A stretch of 64,000 nt of DNA from positions 551,678-615,677 of the forward strand of contig NZ_GL872413.1 of the NCBI RefSeq assembly GCF_000192225.1, given 5' to 3'. A program made the translations under genes and the position numbers. The notes below the pieces were generated by a model. It did no database searches, was not told the origin of the DNA, and saw only the letters and a list, made by a program, of their open reading frames with translations. The DNA is from Capnocytophaga sp. oral taxon 338 str. F0234 (GTDB lineage: Bacteria > Bacteroidota > Bacteroidia > Flavobacteriales > Flavobacteriaceae). Of this stretch, positions 25,387 through 33,616 are shown in pieces. The stretch's first letter is position 1, and each line of letters starts with the position of its first letter.

Positions 25387-25977
25387 TTAGGACTTGCTGT
25401 GGAGGAAGGTAAGAACCTCCTCAATGGGAGTGGGATCCTCATCTGTCTCAAGGAAATAATCTTCACGAGGGAGGATTTTTGCTAAGTGTTGTAGGCGAGT
25501 GTCATGGAGTAAGGCGGTACCAAAGGAAAGTTTAATTCCTACTCCTAAGAGCTGGTGTGCCAGAGCTTCGCTCTTACGGAAGCCATGGAGTATCCACAGT
25601 CCTGTAGCTCCTGTCTCTTTTCGTAGCCTAATAATCTCCCCGTAACTCCTTACACAATGAATAATAAGCGGCTTATGCAGCTGTTGGGCAAGGGAGATAT
25701 GCCAGCGGAATACTTTCTCCTGCAGGGAGAGGGGAGCGGAAGCACGCTTATCCAAGCCACATTCGCCTATAGCAGCACAAAGGGGATGCGTGGCATGCTC
25801 AAGTACTTTTTCCCACTGCTCGGTACCATCTCCCACTATATAACAAGGATGAATGCCCACTGAGAATACACCCTGTTGGGGCGGCGTATCCTCAGGGAAG
25901 AGGTTCTGTACTTGAAGACTATTACGAGCCTTGTGGGTGTGGATATTGGGATAGGGGAATAAGGGATTAACGTTCAT
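25387..25977 (-). CDS. TatD family metal-dependent hydrolase
   Basis: The 196-residue protein is a short TatD-like amidohydrolase. Motifs in order are NIHTHK (two metal-binding His), SVGIHP, AIGECGLDK (metal-ligand Glu), LIIHC (His ligand) and LETDEDP (catalytic Asp). TatD enzymes are metal-dependent DNases/RNases. The protein is shorter than standard TatD (about 255), as is common in Bacteroidota where a compact form exists. It overlaps the RecX gene upstream by 11 bp and is probably co-translated with it. Confidence 0.88.
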   Translation of the reverse strand: MNVNPLFPYPNIHTHKARNSLQVQNLFPEDTPPQQGVFSVGIHPCYIVGDGTEQWEKVLEHATHPLCAAIGECGLDKRASAPLSLQEKVFRWHISLAQQLHKPLIIHCVRSYGEIIRLRKETGATGLWILHGFRKSEALAHQLLGVGIKLSFGTALLHDTRLQHLAKILPREDYFLETDEDPTPIEEVLTFLHSKS

Positions 25978-26452
25978 AAGGGAAGAGCTCTACTGCCTTT
26001 TGGTATACCCATGAGGATTCCCATCCTTTGTAGAGGAGGTAATCGGCGAGCTTACGGCGGGCTTTTTGGATATTTTTCTCAGAGATTGTACGGGCTTTTT
26101 TCTCAGCTAAGGTATCGAAGGTTTCTTCGTACTCCTCCTCTATTTCCTCCATAGCACATTGGATATTATAATGGGAGATATCTCGTATTTTTAATTCGTG
26201 GGTAATGCGTACCCGTCCCCACTTTTTAAAGTGAAATTTGCCCCTTGCATAGCTTCGAGCGAAACGTTCTTCATTGAGGTAATTCTCCTTAATGAGGTAA
26301 GCCATAATAGTATCTATAGCCTGAGGAATCATACGCATTTGGCGGAGCTTAGCCAATACTTCTTTATGGCATCGTTCCTGATAAGCACAGAAGCGTTCCA
26401 TACGGGCTTTAGCCTCCTTAACGGTGTAGGTTTTTACGGTTTCTTCCATCAT
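25967..26452 (-). CDS. recX: RecX regulatory protein
   Basis: Starting at the ATG at 26450-26452 (TAATG overlap with the upstream stop) the product is 161 residues. It has three-helix RecX repeats: TVKEAKARMERFCAYQERC, the hallmark NEERFARSYARGKFHFKKWG, and a C-terminal RRKLADYLLYKGWESSWVY. RecX modulates RecA filaments. It lies between a membrane protein and TatD in a tightly packed minus-strand run. The longer frame to 26506 reads back into the previous gene. Confidence 0.88.
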   Translation of the reverse strand: MMEETVKTYTVKEAKARMERFCAYQERCHKEVLAKLRQMRMIPQAIDTIMAYLIKENYLNEERFARSYARGKFHFKKWGRVRITHELKIRDISHYNIQCAMEEIEEEYEETFDTLAEKKARTISEKNIQKARRKLADYLLYKGWESSWVYQKAVELFPYER

Positions 26453-26895
26453 TAAAATCCAGTTGTCCAAGTTTTCCAAGGAAGCACTCCCAAGATAAGG
26501 AGCCATCCTAATCCATAGAAGATAAAAATACGCTTGAAAGCGCCCACATTGGTCTTCTGCTTTTTGTGTAGTACCCAGCCTATGGTAACAAGGGTTACTG
26601 CTACTATACCGAAAGGATGCTCTACAAGCATCTTTCTCAGGTAAGCATCCTGCATCACTCCCGCTCCCATGCTACTCCAATTTTGAAAGAGCGGTGTTAC
26701 AAAGTAAAGGATCATTCCTAAAGTAACTTGTATATGGGTGAAAATGAGTGCAAAGAGGTGTATGCGTAGGTCTGTTTTGTTATAAGAGCGTTTCTGTAGG
26801 AGCCCAAAAAGAGCATTGACTGTGGCAAATAGGAGCATCACCAGTACGATATAGGCGGTGAGGGAATGCGCTGTTTTTATTAGTTGATAGAACAT
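26452..26895 (-). CDS. Four-helix membrane protein, cytochrome b-like
   Basis: I choose the ATG at 26893-26895 (MFYQLIKTAHSLTAYIVLV, 147 residues) because the earlier frame translates an intergenic (TGAAAAR) heptamer repeat. Four hydrophobic segments are visible, with conserved histidines in TAHSLTAY, RIHLFALIFTHIQ and EHPFGI that could bind heme. Homologues in flavobacteria are usually unnamed or called cytochrome b. Function is not established. It precedes RecX with a 1-bp overlap. Confidence 0.72.
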   Translation of the reverse strand: MFYQLIKTAHSLTAYIVLVMLLFATVNALFGLLQKRSYNKTDLRIHLFALIFTHIQVTLGMILYFVTPLFQNWSSMGAGVMQDAYLRKMLVEHPFGIVAVTLVTIGWVLHKKQKTNVGAFKRIFIFYGLGWLLILGVLPWKTWTTGF

Positions 26896-26968
26896 TTTAT
26901 TTAAAGTGAAAAATGAAAAGTAAAGTCGCGTGAGCGAGTATATGAGTATAGTTAGTACATTTAATTTG

Positions 26969-27877
26969 CTATTCGAAATTGAATTCTTTTCCGTCCTCAC
27001 TCAGGAGGGTATTGGTAAAAAGGGTTTTAGCTTCATCTTGGAAGACCCTCTTGTCCTTATAGCGAGAGGAGTAATGTCCCAGAATAAGGGTTTGTGCTTC
27101 TGCAGCTTTGGCTATTTGAGCGGCTTGTAGGGCAGTGGAATGCTTGGTGCGTTCTGCTAAGGCACGGTTGTCCTCAAGGAAAGTACTTTCATGGTAGAGT
27201 ACTTGTACTCCTTTGATAATAGGTACTATTTCAGGGTGGTACAGGGTATCACTACAGAAGGCATAACTTTTTGGGGGAGCAGGAGGGAAGCTCAGCATCT
27301 CATTAGGGATACGCTCACCGGAATCCAAGATAACGTCCTTGCCATTTTTGATATTTTGGTAATAACATACATCAATTCCGAGGGTTTGTACGGCATCTAC
27401 ATTTAGCTTGCGTTCCTTGTTTTTTTCCTTAAAGAAGAAGCCATTGGCATAGATACGGTGGTCAAGGGGGATGGTAGTTACCGAGAGCTTATCATCCTCA
27501 AAAATCACCTCACTTTCCTGGCTCTCTAACTCATGAAAGTGTAGGGGGAATACCATGTGAGCTCCACTGACCTTCAGCAGTAGGAGCATCGCTTCTTTAG
27601 CCCCTTTTGGGGCGTGGATATGCAATTCTGCTTCCCTACCCTGAAGCTGAAAGGTAGAGATGAGTCCAGCCAAACCATAGAAGTGGTCACCATGCAGGTG
27701 GGAGATGAAGATATGCTTAATGCGGGCAAACTTGGTGCTGGATTGTCTGAGTGCCATTTGAGTCCCCTCCCCACAATCAATAAGAAAGAGGTGCCCGCGC
27801 ATCTCCAAGAGCTGAGCGGTAGTACGAGCCTTCTCCCGAGGGGAAGCACTATGGCAGCCTAAAGTAGTTAGTTTCAT
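26969..27877 (-). CDS. rnz: Ribonuclease Z
   Basis: The ATG at 27875-27877 (MKLTTLGCHSASP) gives 302 residues, the normal RNase Z length. The metallo-beta-lactamase motif HLHGDH lies at about 62-67, DCGEGTQ and the HESTF and LGHYSSRY motifs supply the remaining zinc ligands, and the PxKxx exosite region is shortened. RNase Z trims the 3' trailer from tRNA precursors. The C-terminus (FNFE) is followed at once by heptamer repeats. The promoter box is at 27915. Confidence 0.92.
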   Translation of the reverse strand: MKLTTLGCHSASPREKARTTAQLLEMRGHLFLIDCGEGTQMALRQSSTKFARIKHIFISHLHGDHFYGLAGLISTFQLQGREAELHIHAPKGAKEAMLLLLKVSGAHMVFPLHFHELESQESEVIFEDDKLSVTTIPLDHRIYANGFFFKEKNKERKLNVDAVQTLGIDVCYYQNIKNGKDVILDSGERIPNEMLSFPPAPPKSYAFCSDTLYHPEIVPIIKGVQVLYHESTFLEDNRALAERTKHSTALQAAQIAKAAEAQTLILGHYSSRYKDKRVFQDEAKTLFTNTLLSEDGKEFNFE

Positions 27878-27914
27878 TTCTCTGAAAGAGATTATAAGCT
27901 TTAAGAATTTCCGG

Positions 27915-27922
27915 CAAAGGTA
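27915..27922 (-). promoter_or_regulatory. TAnnTTTG -7 box for rnz
   Basis: The minus strand reads TACCTTTG, 38 bp upstream of the ATG at 27877 but inside the longer reading frame to 27925, so it supports the shorter protein. Confidence 0.65.
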
Positions 27923-27930
27923 CAAATAAT

Positions 27931-28061
27931 AATGAAAAACGAAAAGTGAAAAGTGAAAAACATAGTTAAGTGAAAAGTGAAAAATGGTGGACGTGAGCTA
28001 AAGTTGCTGAATACCTGCAAGAGAGGGAAAAACGAAAAGTGAAAAGTGAACAATAGTCAAG
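27931..28061. repeat. (TGAAAAR)n heptamer repeats with interspersed element
   Basis: Runs of TGAAAAG/TGAAAAA at 27947-27985 and 28028-28055 flank the sequence GAGCTAAAGTTGCTGAATAC followed by CTGCAAGAGAGGG. The whole block, arms included, is repeated at 29262-29362 on the other side of bioB. Confidence 0.8.
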
Positions 28062-28178
28062 AGTGGGTTGTAAGAGATGCTTTTTATGTAGGAAAGATAA
28101 CCTACTAATCATCAAGGAAATAAAGATTAGCGATTAACAATTAACAATTAATCAGTACTCAATACTCATTAAATTTTG

Positions 28179-28186
28179 TACTTTTG
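28179..28186 (+). promoter_or_regulatory. TAnnTTTG -7 box for bioB
   Basis: TACTTTTG, 31 bp before the bioB ATG at 28218. Confidence 0.65.
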
Positions 28187-28217
28187 CCCTTTGTAACATT
28201 TCAAAAGAGAAGAACAG

Positions 28218-29285
28218 ATGAATGAAATACGACATAACTGGACTTCGGAGGAAATCATGGCTATTTATAACAAACCTCTGATGGATTTGCTTTATCAAGC
28301 GGCTACTGTTCACCGGCAGTACCATGACCCTAATTCGGTACAGGTTTCTACCTTGCTTTCGGTCAAGACAGGGGGGTGTTCGGAGGATTGCTGCTACTGC
28401 TCTCAGTCCTCCCGCTACCATACCGATGTGGAGATAGAGCCTATGATGAGTATTTCTCAAGTGAAGGCGCAAGCCTTACGAGCCAAAGCCTCTGGGAGTT
28501 CACGTGTATGTATGGGAGCTGCTTGGCGCAATGTAAAGGATGGACCTGAATTCGATCAAGTATTGGAGATGGTACGTACCATCAATAAGCTTGATATGGA
28601 GGTGTGCTGTACCTTAGGAATGCTTACTGAAAATCAAGCAAAGCGCCTTTCAGAAGCAGGGCTTTATGCCTATAATCATAACTTGGATACCTCTGAGGAC
28701 TATTATAAGGAAATAGTAACCACACGTAGTTATGAAGATCGTCTTAAGACTATTGATAATGTGCGCAAGACCAATATTACGATCTGTAGCGGTGGCATCA
28801 TAGGTATGGGCGAGAGTCTGGAAGATAGGGCAAAGATGCTCGTTACCCTTTCCAGCCTTGATCCCCAACCAGAATCAGTGCCTATCAATGCCTTAATTCC
28901 TATCGCGGGTACCCCCCTTGAGGAGCTGCCACCGGTGGATATATGGGAGATGGTACGTATGATAGCTACGGCACGTATCGTGATGCCTCACTCCCAAGTA
29001 CGTCTTTCGGCAGGGCGTACCCACATGAGCCGAGAAGGGCAAGCCTTATGCTTCTTTGCGGGTGCTAACTCTATTTTTGCTGGAGATAAACTTCTGACTA
29101 CTCCCAATCCCGATATTAAGGAGGATATGCACATGCTCGAGGCACTGGGAATGCGTATGCAAAAACCTTTTGAGACACATCCGCAACCGGTAACGGTAGA
29201 GGCAGCGGATTCTCAAATTCCTGCTCTTGGGGAAAAACCAAAATGGTCAAGACCTAATAAAGGAAAAGTGAAAAGTGAAAAGTGA
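28218..29285 (+). CDS. bioB: Biotin synthase
   Basis: The 355-residue radical-SAM enzyme has the CxxxCxxC cluster motif at Cys54, Cys58 and Cys61 ([13 protein letters not shown]). Also present are [19 protein letters not shown] and [10 protein letters not shown], all typical of BioB, including the Arg that binds the [2Fe-2S] cluster. It inserts sulfur into dethiobiotin. The last residues (NKGKVKSEK) are translated from a (TGAAAAG)n repeat, which also supplies the stop; the natural C-terminus has been replaced or extended by the repeat. No other biotin genes are nearby. Confidence 0.96.
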   Translation: MNEIRHNWTSEEIMAIYNKPLMDLLYQAATVHRQYHDPNSVQVSTLLSVKTGGCSEDCCYCSQSSRYHTDVEIEPMMSISQVKAQALRAKASGSSRVCMGAAWRNVKDGPEFDQVLEMVRTINKLDMEVCCTLGMLTENQAKRLSEAGLYAYNHNLDTSEDYYKEIVTTRSYEDRLKTIDNVRKTNITICSGGIIGMGESLEDRAKMLVTLSSLDPQPESVPINALIPIAGTPLEELPPVDIWEMVRMIATARIVMPHSQVRLSAGRTHMSREGQALCFFAGANSIFAGDKLLTTPNPDIKEDMHMLEALGMRMQKPFETHPQPVTVEAADSQIPALGEKPKWSRPNKGKVKSEK

Positions 29286-29362
29286 AAAATGATGGGCACG
29301 AGCTAAAGTTGCTGAATACCTGCAAGAGAGGGAAAAATGAAAAACATAGTTAAGTGAAAAAT
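29262..29362. repeat. (TGAAAAR)n repeats between bioB and the CAP lipoprotein
   Basis: The array begins inside the last codons of bioB, contains a second copy of the GAGCTAAAGTTGCTGAATAC element seen near 27990, and ends with the ATGAAAAAA that starts the next gene. The repeat therefore supplies the stop of one gene and the start of the next. Confidence 0.8.
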
Positions 29363-29843
29363 GAAAAAAATGATTTTATTAATAAGTGCATTGTTTTTTA
29401 TGCAATGTTCTAAATCGGGCACCCCTTCAAATGCTCAAGAACCTTCCACAGAGGCAAGCACTATTGTGCGCTTGGTGAACCAATATCGGAGTAAGGTATG
29501 TGATTGTGGAGCTACCCCCTTCAAAGCAGTTCCTCAAGTGAAGTGGAGTAAGCGAATCTCGGAGGTTGCCCAGGCTCATAGTGAGGATATGGCACGGCGA
29601 GGGAAGCTGGATCATTATAGTGCTAATGGCGATGGTCCAGGGGCACGCCTAAGAAAGGCAGGTTACCGATGGAGCTTCTATACAGAAAACGTAGCACAAG
29701 GTAACCTTACCCCACAACAGGTGATGGAACTATGGATGAAAAGCCCTGCCCATTGTGCTAATATTATGAATGATAGAGTAAATGAGGTGGGAATAGGACA
29801 TAGTGGTACTTACTGGACACTACTTTTTGGAAGTGAAAAGTGA
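29361..29843 (+). CDS. CAP-domain (SCP/PR-1-like) lipoprotein
   Basis: The 160-residue protein has a lipoprotein signal (MKKMILLISALFFMQCSKS) and a CAP domain: IVRLVNQYRSKVCDCG, then AQAHSEDMARRGKLDHY, RKAGYRWSFYTENVAQG and MELWMKSPAHCANIMN. The conserved His/Glu pairs of the CAP cavity (HSED and TENVA) are present. Bacterial CAP proteins are secreted and mostly uncharacterised. The last residues (GSEK) come from a (TGAAAAG)n array that also gives the stop. Confidence 0.9.
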   Translation: MKKMILLISALFFMQCSKSGTPSNAQEPSTEASTIVRLVNQYRSKVCDCGATPFKAVPQVKWSKRISEVAQAHSEDMARRGKLDHYSANGDGPGARLRKAGYRWSFYTENVAQGNLTPQQVMELWMKSPAHCANIMNDRVNEVGIGHSGTYWTLLFGSEK

Positions 29844-30128
29844 AAAGTGAAAAGTGAGTAATGAAAGATTTTACTTTGTTCTAATGACGATGCAAAGATA
29901 CAACTTTTTTGTAGCTATGTCAAGAAAAAAAGGATTGAGAAGTGTCCACCCTCTAATAAGTGAAAAATGAGTAATGAAAGATTTTACTTTGTTCTAATGG
30001 TGGTGCAAGTGTACGAATGTTTTTGAATTATCAATAGTTAGCATAGTTAATTGTTTTAAGCCATTGGTTTGTAATGAAAAAGCCCTCTTGTGGAGGGCTT
30101 CAGGTGTTAAATAAAATTCAGTTCATGA
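29844..30128. other. Repeat-rich spacer
   Basis: It contains three TGAAAAG units (29833-29853), then two related segments starting AATGAAAGATTTTACTTTGT (29868 and 29972). The first leads into a minus-strand TATCTTTG box (29893-29900) and a stretch to about 29952 that is repeated almost exactly at 58880-58949. No gene is visible. Confidence 0.6.
30080..30100 (-). terminator. Rho-independent terminator, minus strand
   Basis: AAGCCCTC / GAGGGCTT stem; the T-run (TTTTTC) lies on the minus-strand side only. It follows the small frame at 30129-30230. Confidence 0.7.
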
Positions 30129-30230
30129 CTACTGAATACCGTTTGCTGCACGGCGGATGTGCTCAGCTATCATATAAGGCACCTTGGAGTTGAATTTTTT
30201 TTGGCTCTGTAAAGCCTCTTTCTCCTTCAT
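30129..30230 (-). CDS. Short unrecognised ORF or gene 3' fragment
   Basis: A 33-codon frame starts MKEKEALQSQKKFNSKVPYM and ends AEHIRRAANGIQ. Its amphipathic composition looks coding, and a terminator oriented for this strand follows 29 bp later. It could be a real small protein or the 3' end of a deleted gene. I do not recognise it. Confidence 0.35.
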   Translation of the reverse strand: MKEKEALQSQKKFNSKVPYMIAEHIRRAANGIQ

Positions 30231-30387
30231 TATCCTCTCTTCCCTGCAATTTGTTATATATCCATGAAGAGGATTTACTAAAATAATCTTGAGACAATTT
30301 TTCCCAAGATACCTCGCATAACAATGTCATCTAATAGTTGTATCATTGTTCTTTTCTTTTTTGATGACTGTATCCATATATATTTTT

Positions 30388-30425
30388 TAGGATACCGTCC
30401 GGAAACTTTTCGGATAGCATCCTAA
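30388..30425 (-). terminator. Terminator after CC lipoprotein 4
   Basis: TTAGGAT-x3-GTCCG pairs with CGGAT-x3-ATCCTAA around a GAAACTTTT loop. On the minus strand it is followed by AAAAAATATA rather than a strong T-run, but it sits 5 bp past the stop at 30430. Confidence 0.6.
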
Positions 30426-30429
30426 GGTG

Positions 30430-31002
30430 TTATTTTTTAGAATTTGCATTTTTCTTTAAGATATTATCCCCTTTGAGGATATAATATGTTCTTTTTATTG
30501 GATTTTTGTTTTCTACAAGATCTTCCCATTTGTCCAAAGAGGTATCATTTTTCTGTTCCCATTTTTTCCCATTGAGGAGTACTTCTTGAACCTCAGGGAC
30601 AGCACAACATCTTTTATTAGAGAGAAACTCTCCTTTGATGGTGATATTGATCACTTGGTCAGGAGTTTCTAACCGATATAATTCTTCTCGCTTACCCAGT
30701 TTTCTTTTTATGTCATTAATTACTGAGAAGGAATAACCTATATAATTGGTATTTCTAATAGGCTTATAAAAAGACTTTCCATATCCTTTGCCTATTTTAG
30801 TATCTAAAATCTCACCTGTTTTAGCAATTTTATGCAAGGTTGCATTTGCTAAAAAATCCTCATACTTTTTATCTGCATAAAAAGTAAAATCTTCAAAAGG
30901 CTCTCCACAGCATGGGGAAGTTTCGTCATTGTTATTTTTATTATCCTTATGACAGGCAACCAAGCTTACCATAACAAGGAATAGGTATATCAACTTTTTC
31001 AT
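30430..31002 (-). CDS. Small two-CC lipoprotein, copy 4 (divergent)
   Basis: From the ATG at 31000-31002 the product is 190 residues, MKKLIYLFLVMVSLVACHKD with lipobox Cys at about 17. The family marks are SPCCGEPF early and KRCCAVPEVQEVLLNGKKW late, with VINITIKGEFLSNKRCC aligning to VARITITGQFKSIPNCC of copy 3. Unlike copies 1-3 there is no peptidase gene or remnant visible upstream, only a promoter box 72 bp away. It is 20 kb from the others. It is the fourth member of the family in this window and shows the module spreads or persists without the peptidase. Confidence 0.78.
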   Translation of the reverse strand: MKKLIYLFLVMVSLVACHKDNKNNNDETSPCCGEPFEDFTFYADKKYEDFLANATLHKIAKTGEILDTKIGKGYGKSFYKPIRNTNYIGYSFSVINDIKRKLGKREELYRLETPDQVINITIKGEFLSNKRCCAVPEVQEVLLNGKKWEQKNDTSLDKWEDLVENKNPIKRTYYILKGDNILKKNANSKK

Positions 31003-31073
31003 AATGAGCAAGATTAATGTATGTTAACAATCATTTTAATACTTCTTTCTTTAGTAAAGGTGTTTTCCTGCTA

Positions 31074-31081
31074 CAAAATTA
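31074..31081 (-). promoter_or_regulatory. TAnnTTTG -7 box for CC lipoprotein 4
   Basis: The minus strand reads TAATTTTG in AT-rich sequence 72 bp upstream of the ATG. Confidence 0.6.
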
Positions 31082-31145
31082 TAATAAAAAAGTGTGAAAA
31101 ACAATAGGGATTTTAAAAAAAGTATAAAATATTATAAATAAAAAA

Positions 31146-31176
31146 ATACTCCCAAAATATATGCTTTTAGGAGTAT
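31146..31176 (-). terminator. Rho-independent terminator
   Basis: ATACTCC (31146-31152) pairs with GGAGTAT (31170-31176). The minus-strand side continues with TTTTTTATTTAT. It follows the stop at 31203. Confidence 0.7.
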
Positions 31177-31202
31177 GAATTTTAGTTTTTGAAAGTTTTA
31201 AA

Positions 31203-31715
31203 TTAGCCGATAGTATTATTTACTTCATTGACTAAGTGAGAGATAGCATTATTGGAAGGAGTGGGTTTGTTCACGAATTCAGAGATAATGGCTTCTTGTA
31301 ACTTAATAGCATCGGTAATGGCAGGGTCGGAAGCGATTTTGTGGATGATTTGTAAGGTAGCATTCTTACTAAGGAGGATGACATTCCACAGGTTCTCACT
31401 TACGAAAATCTGCTGGGTGATGTTATGTTCGTACTCTGCATTGATGTGTTCAATCAGGAGCAGTTCATAGGCTTGCTTATCAGAGGAGGCAGGAGCCACA
31501 CGTAGGGCGAGCTTCTGAGGGCTTGTACGGTCAAGGAGTAATACTAAGCGTTCGTATGCCTGTAGTCGCAAGGGGAGTGCTTCCTTTTGAAGGTCTTTGA
31601 TAAGGTGCCAACGGCGTTTTTTGTCTTCATTCTTGAAATATAATAGAAAGAAGAAGTAAGCCATCACAGCAACGATCACTGCAGGTAGGCAATAAGAGAG
31701 TATTTGTATAAACAT
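31203..31715 (-). CDS. Membrane-anchored DUF7935-like protein
   Basis: The start at 31713-31715 gives 170 residues. One N-terminal transmembrane helix (about 5-28, LPAVIVAVMAYFFFLLYF) is followed by a cytoplasmic-type charged helical domain: EALPLRLQAYERLVLLLDR, a stretch that is characteristic of a widespread uncharacterised Bacteroidota family, then LLIEHINAEYEHNITQQIF. Function is unknown. A -7 box lies about 125 bp upstream. Confidence 0.7.
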   Translation of the reverse strand: MFIQILSYCLPAVIVAVMAYFFFLLYFKNEDKKRRWHLIKDLQKEALPLRLQAYERLVLLLDRTSPQKLALRVAPASSDKQAYELLLIEHINAEYEHNITQQIFVSENLWNVILLSKNATLQIIHKIASDPAITDAIKLQEAIISEFVNKPTPSNNAISHLVNEVNNTIG

Positions 31716-31837
31716 AAGAATCAATAATTAAATTCAATAATGAGAGATAAACAGTGAAATTTTTTAGTTTTCAAGGGATATAAGCCCTATTCCCTTAAAC
31801 ATACGCTTATGTGTTAAGTTTAAGAGCTAAGACAGCA

Positions 31838-31845
31838 CAAAAGTA
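31838..31845 (-). promoter_or_regulatory. TAnnTTTG -7 box
   Basis: The minus strand reads TACTTTTG, upstream of the membrane protein at 31715 with a leader of about 115 nt. Confidence 0.5.
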
Positions 31846-31942
31846 GTAAAAATAATTGAATAACAAAGCAGCGCCTAAAAAGTATTTTAGGGATTCTATT
31901 TTTTAAAAAGGAGCCTTGTTCTTCTAGGAGCTATTTTTTGTT

Positions 31943-32821
31943 TTACTGTGTATATCCAAAGCGCTTAAGCTGTTTGAGGTCAGAGCGCCAATTCTTATTA
32001 ACCTTCACGTAGAGTTCCAAGTGTATTTGCTTACCGAAGAATTTTTCCAGATCATATCGGGCTTGGATACCTACCTTTTTGAGAGCTTCTCCCTTGTGTC
32101 CGATGAGGATTCCCTTTTGGCTATCCCGCTCTACCATAATGATACTTCGGATACGGATGATATGTTCCGTTTCGGAGAAGGTTTGCGTTTCCACCTCTAC
32201 TGAATAAGGGACTTCCTTCTTATAGTTGAGAAGGATTTTTTCACGGATGGTTTCATTGACAAAAAATCGTTCAGGCTTATCGGTAAGCTGGTCTTTAGGA
32301 TAGAAAGCCGGGGAGGGTGGGAGTAGTTCCAGTAGGCGATGGAAGAGAGGTTCCACATTGAAGTTCTCCAAGGCAGAGATAGGATATACTTCCGCTTTTG
32401 GGACTTTTTCTTGCCAGTAGGAGAGGGCTTGCTTTACAGAAGGTTCATCAGAGCGGTCTATCTTGTTCACCAGTAGCAGAATAGGGACTTTAGCTTCATT
32501 TATTTTCTTGAAGAATTCCTCATCCTTGAGATCTTTTTCGCCTATTTCCACCATATAGATAAGGATATCTGCATCCTCGAAGGCATCCCTTACAAAATCC
32601 ATCATGGAGGACTGCAGTTGATAGGCTGGCTTGATGATGCCAGGAGTATCGGAGAAAATCATTTGGAAATCCTCTCCGCTGACAATTCCAAAGATACGAT
32701 GGCGGGTGGTTTGTGCCTTAGCGGTAATAATAGAGAGCCTTTCCCCTACAAGGGCATTTAGGAGGGTGGATTTCCCTACATTAGGGTTTCCAATGATATT
32801 AATAAATCCAGCTTTGTGCAT
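31943..32821 (-). CDS. era: GTPase Era
   Basis: The 292-residue protein has the G1 motif GNPNVGKST (11-19), the G3 motif DTPG, the G4 motif NKID and a C-terminal KH domain with GHKGEALKKVGIQAR, the RNA-binding GxxG loop. Era binds 16S rRNA 3' ends and helps 30S assembly. Length is normal. It is the downstream gene of a minus-strand run with yaaA and a thioredoxin-like gene, 30 bp from yaaA. Confidence 0.96.
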   Translation of the reverse strand: MHKAGFINIIGNPNVGKSTLLNALVGERLSIITAKAQTTRHRIFGIVSGEDFQMIFSDTPGIIKPAYQLQSSMMDFVRDAFEDADILIYMVEIGEKDLKDEEFFKKINEAKVPILLLVNKIDRSDEPSVKQALSYWQEKVPKAEVYPISALENFNVEPLFHRLLELLPPSPAFYPKDQLTDKPERFFVNETIREKILLNYKKEVPYSVEVETQTFSETEHIIRIRSIIMVERDSQKGILIGHKGEALKKVGIQARYDLEKFFGKQIHLELYVKVNKNWRSDLKQLKRFGYTQ

Positions 32822-32851
32822 AACTTAAAAAGCAAAGGTTAATGATTTATT

Positions 32852-33610
32852 TCATTTGATGAAGACCAGTTCGTTATCCTTAGAGTATTTTGGGTCAAAG
32901 CAATATCCATCAGTATGGAATCCTTTGAGTTCCTCTACAGAGGTAATCTTATTCTGGGCAATGTAGCGTACCATTTGTCCGCGTGCTTTTTTGGAATAGG
33001 AAACAATGGTTTTGAGCGTACCATCCTTCCAGTTCTTAAAGACAGGGGTTATGATGGTTGCTTTGAGCTTTTGGGAGTCAATAGCTCTGAAATACTCTGT
33101 GCTGGCAAGGTTTACAAAGAGTTCTCCCTCATGGAGTTCCTCCTTGAGGGCGAGGGTAATCTTCTTTTTCCAGAAATCATATAAGTTACGTGATTTTCCA
33201 ACGAGGAGTTTTACATTCATTTCCAAGCGATAAGGAGCAATGAGGTCTAAGGGCTTGAGCAGTCCGTAGAGCCCAGAGAGGATTCGTAGGGAGGACTGTA
33301 GCTGTTCGATCTCTTCTTTTTTAAGGCTGTAGGCGTCAAGATTTTCATATACGGTACCTGCATAAGCGAAGATTGCCTGACGGGCATTTTCTACCGTGTG
33401 AGGGAGGGAGAAATCCTCATTGCGTTCCCAGTTGAGCTGTGCCAGGCTCATGGAGATATTCATTTTCTTGGATAGTTCCTTAGGGGAGAGCTCTTCTAAA
33501 ACCTTGTGTATCTGAGCAACCTCCTTTTGGAAGATGGGTTGAGAGTTTTCTTTTACAGGAAGAGAAGAAATGAAGTTCAAAGTTTTTGCAGGAGAAATGA
33601 TCATCTTCAT
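32852..33610 (-). CDS. yaaA: Peroxide stress protein YaaA
   Basis: The 252-residue protein matches the YaaA/DUF328 family: MKMIISPAKTLNF at the start, RILSGLYGLLKPLDLIAPYRLEM in the middle and YSKKARGQMVRYIAQN near the end. In E. coli YaaA limits free iron and DNA damage during hydrogen peroxide stress. It is 6 bp downstream of the thioredoxin-like gene, which makes an oxidative-stress operon plausible. Confidence 0.94.
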   Translation of the reverse strand: MKMIISPAKTLNFISSLPVKENSQPIFQKEVAQIHKVLEELSPKELSKKMNISMSLAQLNWERNEDFSLPHTVENARQAIFAYAGTVYENLDAYSLKKEEIEQLQSSLRILSGLYGLLKPLDLIAPYRLEMNVKLLVGKSRNLYDFWKKKITLALKEELHEGELFVNLASTEYFRAIDSQKLKATIITPVFKNWKDGTLKTIVSYSKKARGQMVRYIAQNKITSVEELKGFHTDGYCFDPKYSKDNELVFIK

Positions 33611-33616
33611 AAGCGT

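Noticed and set aside
26896..27000. N-terminal extension of the membrane protein at 26452
   Set aside because: It translates a heptamer repeat and overlaps the rnz 3' end; the internal ATG fits the family.
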